Shown: in pieces, positions 10,611 through 19,381 of the stretch
Layout of the letters: every line of letters starts with the position of its first letter
How positions within the stretch are numbered: the first letter of the stretch is position 1
Assembly (NCBI RefSeq): GCF_001661345.1
Contig: NW_017962913.1
Span: 935,428 to 999,427 of the forward strand
Origin: Ascoidea rubescens DSM 1968
Lineage: Eukaryota; Ascomycota; Saccharomycetes; Ascoideales; Ascoideaceae
DNA: 64,000 nt
Direction: 5' to 3'
Translations under genes and position numbers: made by a program
The notes under the pieces: model-generated
The model's database searches: none
The model's input: only the letters and a program-made list of their open reading frames with translations
What the model was told of the DNA's origin: nothing

Positions 10611-11666
10611 CTAATCTTCTTTTAAAACTTTTTCAAATAAACCTTTGGATGGTTTGTCTTTAGTAGCTTTAACTTTTTGAGAACCTAAATTTTGTTTAGC
10701 AAAAGTAGCAGCGTATGGGTTCAACCTTAATAAGATTTGTTTGTTCTTTAATGGGTTTTTCTTTTGAACATGAGTTCTCTTTTGAGTTGGTTGGCCAGCT
10801 GGTCTAACAACATTTTGAATTTCAGAAGAATTGATTAATCTGGTAACATCAGCGTTGGCAATGATGTTGTTTGGTAAGCTGTAGATAGCATCCAAAGAAG
10901 CAAAAGCAGCTTGAGTCCAGATAACAAATCTACCTAAGTGAGCACCAGGAGCTAATTGTAATAAACCTAATGAGGTGACTGAAGCAGTTTCAACACCAGG
11001 AATGTTTCTGAAGGCCTTGACGATACCATTGTCTTCACCGTAAACGACTAATGGACCTCTTCTTTGAGTGGTTCTTCTACCTCTCATTTTACCTTTACCA
11101 GCACGGATTTTCTTGGATTTGATGACCTTGATGACATCTCTGTGAGCACCAATGGCCTTTAAGACAGCAACAGCTTCTTTTGTTTTTTTGACGGATTCAA
11201 GTTCGTTTGAAACAACTAAAGGAACTTCTGGGATGGTTTCAACTCTGTGACCTCTAGCTAAGACCAATGGAGCAACAGCGGAAGCAGCAATGGCAGAAGC
11301 AGTGGCGTAACGTTTTTCGTTGTGGTTAACTTTGACGTTCCATTTTCTCCATGTTTTTGTTGGAGCAAACATTCTACCACCACGACACATGTTACCAAAA
11401 GCAGCTTGACCAGATCTGTGAGTACCAGAACCACCAACTCTTGGAATACGAGCAACAGCTCTACCAGTACCCCATGATTCAGCAGAGGTTTGGTGACCAG
11501 CTTTTTCGGAGACAGCGTAAGCTTGACGTTTGTTTTTGTTAATTCTTGTAAAGACAGAGTGGACAATGTCTGGACGAATTGGAGCAGAGAAAACAGTTGG
11601 TAAAGGTAAAGCTGTGGTGGTGGCTTTACCATCAACAGAGTAGACAGTTACTTGTGGACGAGACAT
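10611..11666 (-). CDS. RPL4: 60S ribosomal protein uL4
   Basis: A 351-residue ribosomal protein of the large subunit. It begins [14 protein letters not shown] and includes the internal loop that lines the peptide exit tunnel ([20 protein letters not shown], about residues 68-87), the [17 protein letters not shown] block and a basic C-terminal extension. The length is close to S. cerevisiae Rpl4 (362 aa). There is no intron. Codon choice is strongly biased (TTG, GGT, GCT, AGA), as expected for a highly expressed gene. An exact Reb1-type site lies about 135 bp upstream. In S. cerevisiae the RPL4A copy also neighbours RKM3 and HMT1. Its 3' end converges with VPS54. Confidence 0.98.
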   Translation of the reverse strand: MSRPQVTVYSVDGKATTTALPLPTVFSAPIRPDIVHSVFTRINKNKRQAYAVSEKAGHQTSAESWGTGRAVARIPRVGGSGTHRSGQAAFGNMCRGGRMFAPTKTWRKWNVKVNHNEKRYATASAIAASAVAPLVLARGHRVETIPEVPLVVSNELESVKKTKEAVAVLKAIGAHRDVIKVIKSKKIRAGKGKMRGRRTTQRRGPLVVYGEDNGIVKAFRNIPGVETASVTSLGLLQLAPGAHLGRFVIWTQAAFASLDAIYSLPNNIIANADVTRLINSSEIQNVVRPAGQPTQKRTHVQKKNPLKNKQILLRLNPYAATFAKQNLGSQKVKATKDKPSKGLFEKVLKED

Positions 11667-12051
11667 CTTCAGTTGTTGTAGGGAGGTGTATCAAGGTGGT
11701 ATAGTATAATTGAGGAGATTGGAGTTGTGGTTATGCTGAAGCAGATACTCTACCTCTAAAATTTTTCATGAAAATTGTGAGGTTTGAAAAAAAAATGTTA
11801 CCCGGACGGTTTGTTTTGCGACTTTGAGAGAGAAAACAGGGCTGCGTAACCACGTTTATTTTAGTATGGAGAAAGGAATAAGGAGGAAATATTGCAGGTT
11901 ATTGGGTGTTTATTGATGGAGACTGATTGCAGCCAGAGTATTAGAATAGAATAGAATAGAAGAGAATAGAAGAGAAGAAACAGTACATATTATAATACAA
12001 AACAGACAATTGGAATATGAGAATATGAGAATATAAGAATATGAGAGCTAA
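11667..12051. promoter_or_regulatory. RPL4 promoter and lipase upstream-facing spacer
   Basis: A 385-bp spacer between the RPL4 start and the 3' end of the lipase gene, which runs in the same direction. It contains a Reb1-like site (11798-11805) and an AAAATTTTTCATG-like A/T element (11758-11770) resembling ribosome-biogenesis promoter elements. Short GAATA/GAGAATA-type tandem repeats at about 11943-12040 lie near the lipase stop. I do not see a clear Rap1 site. Confidence 0.55.
11798..11805 (+). promoter_or_regulatory. Reb1-type binding site TTACCCGG
   Basis: The exact octamer TTACCCGG matches the S. cerevisiae Reb1 consensus. It sits about 135 bp upstream of the RPL4 start codon, where such factors clear nucleosomes. 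Assignment is by motif only. Confidence 0.5.
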
Positions 12052-13308
12052 TTAAAAATAGTCAACTATAGAATCAGTACTGTTGCAACCGTATATTTTA
12101 ATGAAATATTCGGCGTGGTATTGGCTATGGAGGAGTTTGCTTGGTTTCAAACTGTCCAGAGGATCTTCCAGTGGATTTTCAGGTAGTGGAAATGGAAAAA
12201 GAGGCTGCTCAGTTTTTGAATTTGATTGAGTCTTGTAATTGATTTTATCCACCAAAAGGACATCTTGGTATAGATGTGGGAGATTTTTTTTGATGATTCT
12301 GAATTCGATACCACTATGAGTGTAAAGGGGATTTATTGGGACTTTTGGGATGTAATCGCCATCATGAACAACTCTTATAAGCATATTTGAGTCAAAAGTT
12401 GAATTGGGATTCAAGTTCGAATTCGAATTTGAATTTGAGTTCAAAATAAATTTTGGATTGTTTAATTTTTTAAAATTATTTAAACTGTTGAATTTTAAAT
12501 CAATTTCGTTATTTAAATTTTTATTGCCAATTTTAGGACTAGCAAAAGATACCACTAGAGGGTTCCAGTTATTTAATAGTTGGAACTCAAAACCGATTAA
12601 ATTAGCCAATGCTCCACCCAAGGAGTGACCCGTTATTATCACCTGGTAGTTTGGATATAAATCATGTAACTGGAGCATTTCGTTTAGAAACTGGTCTTTG
12701 AAGTTTTTGATTAAATTATAGAAGCCCTGATGAATAAGACAGTTATTGTTAATATCTTGACAAATAATTGAAGATTGATTGAAAATGGGGTTATAAATGA
12801 CCAAAGGAGTAGACAAGTCAGATATCCAATCTGTTACAGATAACGAGCCTCTGAAAACCAAATAAATTCTCTTTTCCAATGGATGATGATCAATAGCAAT
12901 AAAACCAGTGGCAGATAATTTTGCTGTATCGGATAATGTTATCGGCTCAAAGATTTTGATAATCTCAACATACTTGTTGGTCTTATAGGAACAGAATCTC
13001 AAGTTGGGACAGGAAGAATTCAACCTGCCTTCTTTCAAGTCCAAGTCGAGCAAGAAATCCAAATCTCCTGCTGTTGAAATACAATAGGCAACAGAGCACC
13101 AGTTTGAAAGCTCGACTAGCTCATCATAGGTTCCGTTTGAGAAACTGTTTATTGCAAAGATTAAATTTAAATCTGAATTGGAATTTGATTCTGAATCCCT
13201 AAAGTTTGGCAAGTAAATTGAACTAGCGCATAAAAAATTTAAAATAAAAACTGGAATAAAAAATAATATGGAAGTGCCAGACTTGGATAGTGTGGAGAGT
13301 ATTTTCAT
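12052..13308 (-). CDS. Secreted class 3 lipase-like hydrolase
   Basis: A 418-residue alpha/beta hydrolase of the fungal class 3 lipase family (triacylglycerol and related ester lipases). The first ~32 residues form a likely signal peptide with a hydrophobic core (TSILFFIPVFILNFLCASS). The oxyanion-hole segment (YLVFRGSLSVTDW) lies at about 150-162, and the nucleophile elbow GHSLGG with the catalytic serine at about 227. A likely acid residue lies in the VVHDGDYIPKVP stretch, and the likely catalytic His in YTHSGIEF near 330. An Asn/Ser/Leu-rich insertion at 265-310 is low-complexity. Several Asn-X-Ser/Thr sites fit secretion. S. cerevisiae has a single distant relative of this type; I would not name an orthologue. 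Substrate unknown. Confidence 0.86.
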   Translation of the reverse strand: MKILSTLSKSGTSILFFIPVFILNFLCASSIYLPNFRDSESNSNSDLNLIFAINSFSNGTYDELVELSNWCSVAYCISTAGDLDFLLDLDLKEGRLNSSCPNLRFCSYKTNKYVEIIKIFEPITLSDTAKLSATGFIAIDHHPLEKRIYLVFRGSLSVTDWISDLSTPLVIYNPIFNQSSIICQDINNNCLIHQGFYNLIKNFKDQFLNEMLQLHDLYPNYQVIITGHSLGGALANLIGFEFQLLNNWNPLVVSFASPKIGNKNLNNEIDLKFNSLNNFKKLNNPKFILNSNSNSNSNLNPNSTFDSNMLIRVVHDGDYIPKVPINPLYTHSGIEFRIIKKNLPHLYQDVLLVDKINYKTQSNSKTEQPLFPFPLPENPLEDPLDSLKPSKLLHSQYHAEYFIKIYGCNSTDSIVDYF

Positions 13309-14392
13309 GTTTCACCAAAATAAATGGAAAGAATTAAGTCTGGGGGTTATGAAAGCAGGAAAGCAGGAAAACAGGAATTCTTCTTGTACCAAAATAATTC
13401 CTGGTCAACCAATAGAGCATAAAACAACTACGTGATGAAGGTTTAGTTGGGCTGCTTGACTAAGATGAAATGAAAAGGTGAATCGAATGAACTTGGGAAT
13501 AGCAATCGCTGTGAAGTTAGAATAACGCTGCTCGCAACAAACACCAACACAAGGTCTGCCTCGCTGCACTGATATTATCTCAAAAACAGGTTTTATCAAC
13601 AGGAAATGGTCTTAGTTACGCTTCACGAATACCACTGAAGGTATAAACACTTGAACAGACTTCTAGAATTGTTTTGCTTCATCTCCTGGATCTTTTCTGG
13701 CTAATATTTGGGTGATACAAAACTCGATTGCGCTGGATCCCGTTTGATGAGGGGCTGTCCTGTCTTTTTCCGCTGTGATTTGGCACTCGCTGCCCAAAAC
13801 AAGGGATCTGTTCTGTTTCTGCGGGGCGTGCTCTTTCAAGGGTTTCAAAGAGCTATTTTAGCGTTGATCGATGAGTTTGGAGAAGATTTGAAGATTCTTT
13901 GGAGGATATGGAGTATATGTGGAATATCTTTGGTGTATCTTTGGGATATCTTTGGTAGGGCAGATACAATGGCCTTGCAAATGTGACTATCAGTACCCAC
14001 TGGCTATACCCTTATGGATTATGTACATTGGCTCTACATTTCCACCTCTGAATGACAACGTTCTTCTAATTCCATTTTATTTCTCTTCATGAGCACTGGT
14101 TTTGTATATAAAGATGCATCGTCCTTGGGTTTTTTAAATGCAGTCTTCTTGAAGTTCTTATTCTACTAAAAATCTACTTATCTAATTTATTATCTTCTGG
14201 ATAATCAAATTCAAACAGTCGCTCCTTTAATACTCTTTCTATTCATTCCTTTAAATCTCTAATCTTCTCTTTCTTTTTTTAAGAAACATCGAAATTCCTA
14301 AAACTTCAATTTAATATATTATAACCTCCCACTAATCAGTTTATTTTGCTTAAAGAATCTCTTCAAAAACCCATTTCCTTGAAAAAACAAAA
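13309..14392. promoter_or_regulatory. Lipase/PRY divergent promoter region
   Basis: A 1084-bp divergent spacer. A GC-richer section lies at about 13500-13850. A clear TATA box (TATATAAA, 14105-14112) stands 281 bp before the PRY start. From about 14155 to 14392 the PRY sense strand is pyrimidine/A-rich and G-poor, with no ATG I can see, which suggests a long unstructured 5' leader. Small open frames on both strands (13405-13986) show no protein-like features. Confidence 0.6.
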
Positions 14393-15388
14393 ATGAAATT
14401 TTCTCCAGTCTTATTAGCTTATTTAGCTCATGCTATCACTGCTCTTCCAGTTGTTGTCACCAACTATAAAGTGGTCTATGAAACTGTTTACGAAACCGTA
14501 GTTCAACCTGCTCCTACCACTACCGCTGCTGTAGAAGTCAATACTGTTTATGCAGAACCTGAAATTGAATACCAAACTGTTTATATTGATCAATTTGGTA
14601 ACTTGATTACTGGAGATAACACAGATGTTTATGAACCTGCCGTCGAAGCCACCACTCCAACTGTTGAACCAACTGTTGAACCAACTATTGAACCAACCAC
14701 TGCCGAAGCTGAAATTACTGTTGCTGCTGGAAACAAAAAAATTAACGCCTATACCACTTACTTTACCAACTATTACACTTATAGATCCAAGAATACAAAA
14801 AGAAATTCCAGAAAGACTTCAACAACAACATCAACACCAACCACCGTTGTTGAACCAACTACTGTTGCTGAACCAACTACAACTACAACATCAGCTCCAG
14901 CTACTGTTGTTGAACCAACTACAACATCAACCACCGCTGATCCAATTGCCACTGCTGTTTTAGATGACTTCAACTCTGTTCTTCTTGATACTCACAATGA
15001 AAAAAGATCTTTGCATGGTCTTGATAATCTAGCCTGGAATCAAACTTTGGCTAAATACGCATCTGATTTTGCTACTGCTTACAGTTGTCCATCAAATGGT
15101 CAATTAACTCATTCTGGTGGCCCATACGGTGAAAATTTGGCTTCCGGTTACACTTCAGAAGGTACTGTTGATGCTTGGTACAATGAAATTGAATATTACG
15201 ATTTCAGCAACCCAGGTTACAGCTCTTCTACCGGTCATTTCACTCAAATTGTTTGGAAAGGTTCAAAACAAATTGGTTGTGCTTATAAAAAATGCGATAC
15301 TGCCTATGGAACTTATGTCGTTTGTGAATATTATCCAGCCGGTAATATTATCGGTTATTTCGACACCAACGTCTTCCCATTAGTTTAA
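14393..15388 (+). CDS. Secreted CAP/SCP-domain protein, PRY family
   Basis: A 331-residue secreted protein of the CAP superfamily. Yeast Pry proteins bind and export sterols and fatty acids, and Candida Rbt4/Rbe1 relatives are secreted. The N-terminus (MKFSPVLLAYLAHAITALP) is a signal peptide. Residues ~25-190 are a Thr/Pro/Val/Glu-rich stalk with EPT repeats (VEPTVEPTIEPT and TTVVEPTT units). The C-terminal CAP domain (about 196-331) shows HNEKRSLHGLDNLAWNQTLA, LTHSGGPYGENLASGY, STGHFTQIVWKGSKQIGCA and YVVCEYYPAGNIIGYF, with the His and Glu residues of the CAP cavity. No GPI signal is seen at the C-terminus. The strong TATA box and long leader fit a highly regulated gene. Confidence 0.93.
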   Translation: MKFSPVLLAYLAHAITALPVVVTNYKVVYETVYETVVQPAPTTTAAVEVNTVYAEPEIEYQTVYIDQFGNLITGDNTDVYEPAVEATTPTVEPTVEPTIEPTTAEAEITVAAGNKKINAYTTYFTNYYTYRSKNTKRNSRKTSTTTSTPTTVVEPTTVAEPTTTTTSAPATVVEPTTTSTTADPIATAVLDDFNSVLLDTHNEKRSLHGLDNLAWNQTLAKYASDFATAYSCPSNGQLTHSGGPYGENLASGYTSEGTVDAWYNEIEYYDFSNPGYSSSTGHFTQIVWKGSKQIGCAYKKCDTAYGTYVVCEYYPAGNIIGYFDTNVFPLV

Positions 15389-15870
15389 AATACATACATT
15401 CAAAATTCTTAACGTTGAATTAGACAGTTAGTTACATAATATAATTAATTCCTTCAAATTTATCCAATTTGTTTTTTTTTCCTCTTTTTTGCAGTGAGAG
15501 TCTTCATTTACCTTTTATGGCTGTTATTTTTTTCAAATCTCTTGTGATTTTTACTTTGGAGATATAAAAATGTAAATCAAATATATATGAGCACTGAAAA
15601 TGTGGTTTGTCTTGCATATTGGTGCGTCTTTACGTAGAACAATTGGCAATCCGTAACAATTCAAAACGGAAATTTCGGAAATGTGATTACTAAGCAAAAA
15701 AAAAGCCGTATTTTGTTTCGATTGTGTTTTCGGTTGCTTTTTCTCTTTTCGGTTTCCGTCAGCGGCCGCCGGTCTCGTTTTCAACGCCGTTGACGGCAAA
15801 ACACCCGATGCAAAGATCCATTTCTTTCTCTTCCTCTGATAAACACAGTTTATTACTCAGCTTCACTTAA
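15389..15870. promoter_or_regulatory. PRY 3' region and FPY1 promoter
   Basis: A 482-bp spacer between two plus-strand genes. AT-rich PRY 3' sequence is followed by a short GC-rich core (about 15755-15800) containing GCGGCCGCCGG and CGCCGTTGACGGC. This is about 75-110 bp upstream of the FPY1-like start and is likely its upstream element. Confidence 0.5.
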
Positions 15871-17038
15871 ATGTTCAGGAATTTATTGAATCTGAATAAT
15901 TCCTTAAGATTATTTGTTAGCTGCTTTCATAAATCTCATAATAATCTATTCACAAATCTTTCTTGTCCCAGAAAATTTTCAAAAATGTCACAATTATCTA
16001 CCTTACCAAAATTAAATTCAGTTACCCCATTGGATACTATATCCAATTCATCACCAATTAAAACTGCTGCTGCTCTTGTAAGTTATTTGTATATATATCA
16101 TCTCCAATAGGGCGAGAACAAAAAAGAAACAATAAAAATAAAAAAAAATCGAAAATTGAAAACACCAATTTACTAACTTTGTTTTGTAACCATTCAATTA
16201 TTTTATCATTCAGTTAATTGGAGACGAAATCTTAAATGGGAAAATTACTGATACAAACTCGAAATTTTTTGCCAAATATTGTTTTACTCTCGGTATTGAA
16301 CTCAAAAAAATTTTGGTGATTGGTGACGACAAAGAAGATATTATTTCCTCCATCAAATTTTTAGCAAATAAATACGATTTTATTATCACTTCAGGAGGAA
16401 TTGGCCCAACTCATGATGATATAACCTACTTATCAATCGCCGAAGCCTTTAACTGTGAATTAAAATTAGATGAATACGCTAGAGATAGAATGAGACATTT
16501 TAGAAGAAATAAAAATGACAATTTTTCTCAAGAACAAATCGACGCTCAATTAAGAATGGTCATTTTACCTCAGTCAAATGGAAAAATCGACGTTATCAAT
16601 TATTACGTTTGCGATGATTTATGGGTTCCAATTAATGCCGTTAACAACCAGGTTTTTATTTTACCTGGTGTTTCTCAATTATTCCAAAAGTTATTAACTA
16701 ATTTGAAACCTTACATTATCGGTCGTATTGATACTTCAGAGTCTGCATCATTTGAAAGATTTTATGTTAAAACTCCTAAAAAAGAATCTGTTATGGCTCC
16801 ATTATTATCTAAATTGCAAGAACAATATGATAGTAAATACGGTGTTGGTGAAATTAAAATTGGTAGTTATCCACACATGGGTTTGCAAATTAATACTGTT
16901 AGTATCATTGGAAGAAAAAAATTACATGAAGATTTGAGAGATATAGTTAAAGTTTGTTCAAAAGAATTAGAAGGCACTGAAATTTCCAAGGAAGAAGAAG
17001 ATATATTGAGCGAAAATAGAGACGAAATTAAATTATAG
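15871..17038 (+). CDS. FPY1: FPY1-like molybdopterin-binding-fold FAD pyrophosphatase (one intron)
   Basis: Two exons, 15871-16077 and 16214-17038, give 343 residues. The join restores LIGDEILNGKITDTNSKFFAKYC, the start of the MoaB/CinA-type domain. Further motifs are FIITSGGIGPTHDDITYLSIAEAF and, late in the domain, VFILPGVSQLFQKLL. S. cerevisiae Fpy1 (YMR178W, 274 aa) of this family hydrolyses FAD to FMN and AMP. Exon 1 carries an extension with no acidic residue over its first ~38 positions, rich in Arg, Lys, Ser and Leu, before a second ATG at 15985 (MSQLSTLPKLN). Starting there gives 305 residues, nearer the known length. The longer form would plausibly be mitochondrial. The fold assignment is strong; the enzyme activity is inferred from the family. 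Confidence 0.86.
16078..16213 (+). other. Intron of FPY1-like gene
   Basis: A 136-nt intron with donor GTAAGT (16078-16083), perfect branch site TACTAAC (16171-16177) and acceptor CAG (16211-16213), in phase 0. Removing it joins two frames that together make a family-conserved motif. Confidence 0.92.
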
Positions 17039-17098
17039 ATTCATATATACTTTTCCATGCTTATAAATTGATAAATACTTTAATTTAAGATTTTTTTT

Positions 17099-18493
17099 TT
17101 AATAACTAAATAAGGATACTGTACCATATTTGCAACCAATTAATAAATTTGAGTCTGAATTTACAATATTCTTTTTCAAGTTGATTTGATTTACCTGGGC
17201 TATATCACTATAACCACAGAAATAAGTTATATCTAATTTGTTTTGTTCAATTAATTTACTAAATTCAACCGACATTAATATTTGATTGTTAGAAAGAATT
17301 ATTAGGTCATTGATCCCTTTAATAGAGTTTTCATTAAAATATAACGATGTAATAGGATTTCCAAAATTGATTTTTATTTTTTTAATTTCTTCAAACTTAT
17401 TCAATAATACATTGTTATATTTGAATATTTTAATTATACCGTTATCATAACCAACCGCTAAATAAAAATCCTTAGTAGAAGTTGAATTTTTTTCATTTGA
17501 ATCAATCTCATCTTTATTTAAAGCTAAGGCTGTTATTGAAAAAGTTGAATCATCGCTGTTTAAAATTGAAAAAAATTGATATTCATCAAATAAATTCCAT
17601 GAAGTTAAACTACCATTTGAATCACCAGTTATTATAAATTTTCCTTTAGTTTCAAATTCATAATTTTTATAATTTTTGTCTATTTGAAGTCTCTTTTCGT
17701 AATTTAGATCATTATATAAGACCATTGATCCAATACTTGTTCTATTAGACACTCTATAAAAGCTCTTGACTAAAGTCTTTGAACCAATATCAAAAATTTT
17801 AACATTTGAATCATTGGAAATGGTTAAAAAATTTCTTCCAATTTGGCCAATGGTTTTAATATCATTGACTTTTTGTGTGTTTGTTAGAAATTCTCTAACT
17901 ATTTCACCAGTTTCAAGATTTGTTATTTTTGTTTTGTAATCTAAAGAATTTGACATTAATACTTTATTAGATGGAAATATGATTAATTTTGAAACGTCTA
18001 AATCATGATAATTTTTAAAAAAATGAACCATTTGGTTATCTTTTGAATAATTTAAAATATAAATGTTTCCTTTGCTGTCGCCAATAGAATAAAATTTCAA
18101 GTCACTAGATAGGTCAATTGATGCCACATTTATATTTTTGTTTATATCAGTACCATTCGATCCATTTACTAACTTATTCAAATCTATTGTTTTGTTTGGG
18201 GTCTTAAGCAAGTATCTATGATTTTTGAAGAGTACTTCATAGCTATTTTCATTCATAATTCTAAATTCAATTGAGGCCTTTTCAACATCACCAAATCTGT
18301 TATTTGAGGCAAATATTAACTTATTGTCATGCTTAGACACATTGATGAAATATTCCTTAGAATTCAGTTCTGTTTCATTAATCGGCTGAAAAGCTATCCA
18401 GAAGGTGTCCTTTTCTAATCTGTTGCTTTTCACATCGTCAATTACTTCCTTGAAGGACGATTGCACAGTAACCAAGCAAATTTCTTTCTCCAT
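17099..18493 (-). CDS. RPN14: Proteasome regulatory-particle assembly chaperone Rpn14
   Basis: A 464-residue WD40-type beta-propeller. Rpn14 (human PAAF1) binds the Rpt ATPase ring and helps assemble the 19S regulatory particle. The best match to yeast Rpn14 is through KLIIFPSNKVLMSNSLDYKT, a repeat with TNLETGEIVREF, the segment YEFETKGKFIITGDSNGSLT, and a late block with VGYDNGIIKIF and GNPITSLYF. The N-terminal ~110 residues are an irregular cap, as in the family. Propeller repeats are degenerate, with few WD dipeptides. The ATG at 18493 is used; the upstream in-frame TTG codons are not needed. The gene is divergent from CHP1 over only 183 bp. I did not find an Rpn4 (PACE) element there. 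Confidence 0.88.
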   Translation of the reverse strand: MEKEICLVTVQSSFKEVIDDVKSNRLEKDTFWIAFQPINETELNSKEYFINVSKHDNKLIFASNNRFGDVEKASIEFRIMNENSYEVLFKNHRYLLKTPNKTIDLNKLVNGSNGTDINKNINVASIDLSSDLKFYSIGDSKGNIYILNYSKDNQMVHFFKNYHDLDVSKLIIFPSNKVLMSNSLDYKTKITNLETGEIVREFLTNTQKVNDIKTIGQIGRNFLTISNDSNVKIFDIGSKTLVKSFYRVSNRTSIGSMVLYNDLNYEKRLQIDKNYKNYEFETKGKFIITGDSNGSLTSWNLFDEYQFFSILNSDDSTFSITALALNKDEIDSNEKNSTSTKDFYLAVGYDNGIIKIFKYNNVLLNKFEEIKKIKINFGNPITSLYFNENSIKGINDLIILSNNQILMSVEFSKLIEQNKLDITYFCGYSDIAQVNQINLKKNIVNSDSNLLIGCKYGTVSLFSY

Positions 18494-18676
18494 TATCAAT
18501 CACCAGTGATTATTATGAATAGAATCCTGATATCAAAAGCATCTTCGAAAACAAATCCCAATAAGGAAATGGTTAGATCATGTGATACAAAACTATATAA
18601 AAAACGGAAAATCAAATTTTGCATATTGGTAATTCTGGCACTAAAAGAAGAACAAAAAAGGAGGTTTAATTCAAAA

Positions 18677-19123
18677 ATGTCTACAAGTACTTTTAATGCT
18701 GAAGAAGCCGATAATTTTGAAGATATTGAAAAGCAATTTGCTGTCAAAGCGGTCCAACAGGCTGAAACGTTTTGGAATTTATTGAGCAAAGTCAAAGGTT
18801 CAAAATTGAGATTGACTAAATATGACGACTTTATTTACGAAGAATTAATCAAGGAGTTTCCTGAGTTTTCAGACCCAAAATACGTTGCTGTGATTTCGGA
18901 AGACGACTTGAAAAACCACAAAAGCAAAGAAAAATGGAGAAACTTTGTGAAGATATTCGAAGAAAAAATCAAAGACTACAATTTTGGTACGTTATTGAGA
19001 AGCGACTGCAAAACCGAGTACGACCAACATGGCACGATCTTTGTTTTGCGAATCCAATTCTACTGCATTGAAATTTGCAGAAACAGATACGAATTGAATG
19101 ACTGGATATCTGAAAAGAAATAG
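18677..19123 (+). CDS. CHP1: PBDC1-family eEF1A chaperone
   Basis: A 148-residue protein matching the yeast YPL225W/human PBDC1 family: EEIEKQFA-like start (ADNFEDIEKQFAVKAVQQAE), FWNLLSKVKGSKLRLTKYDD, EKWRNFVKIFEEKIKDYNFG, TLLRSD and FYCIEICRNRYELNDWI. In S. cerevisiae this protein (Chp1) acts at the ribosome to fold newly made eEF1A. I chose the ATG at 18677 because it places the first conserved residues about eight positions in. A longer in-frame reading from 18461 overlaps RPN14 and adds unrelated sequence. NEW1 follows 258 bp downstream on the same strand, the same neighbour as in S. cerevisiae. Confidence 0.95.
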   Translation: MSTSTFNAEEADNFEDIEKQFAVKAVQQAETFWNLLSKVKGSKLRLTKYDDFIYEELIKEFPEFSDPKYVAVISEDDLKNHKSKEKWRNFVKIFEEKIKDYNFGTLLRSDCKTEYDQHGTIFVLRIQFYCIEICRNRYELNDWISEKK

Positions 19124-19381
19124 AACTGACAATACACTTTTGTTCATTCTCGAATTGAGAACCTGTAGATAGAGCCCTGTTCCACAATAGGGCTTTGCTT
19201 TTAAGTTTGAAAAAAATTTATGATCCATCGCTGTGGTTTTTATCACATGCAGCTGGGTGAAGTTTAATTTTCTCATATAAAAAGAGAATAAAAAATTTTC
19301 AGTTGATGAAAAAACTGTGTAATCCAGTTTTGACTGTTTAGTTACTGAAATATATAGAATCAGCATCTGAAATCACTCAGG

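Noticed and set aside
11258-11635. 125-codon frame inside RPL4
   Set aside because: An out-of-frame shadow of the strongly biased RPL4 codons.
18461-18676. N-terminal extension of CHP1 from an upstream in-frame ATG
   Set aside because: It overlaps the RPN14 5' end, has no family match and would add 72 residues to a protein that is about 146 residues in S. cerevisiae.
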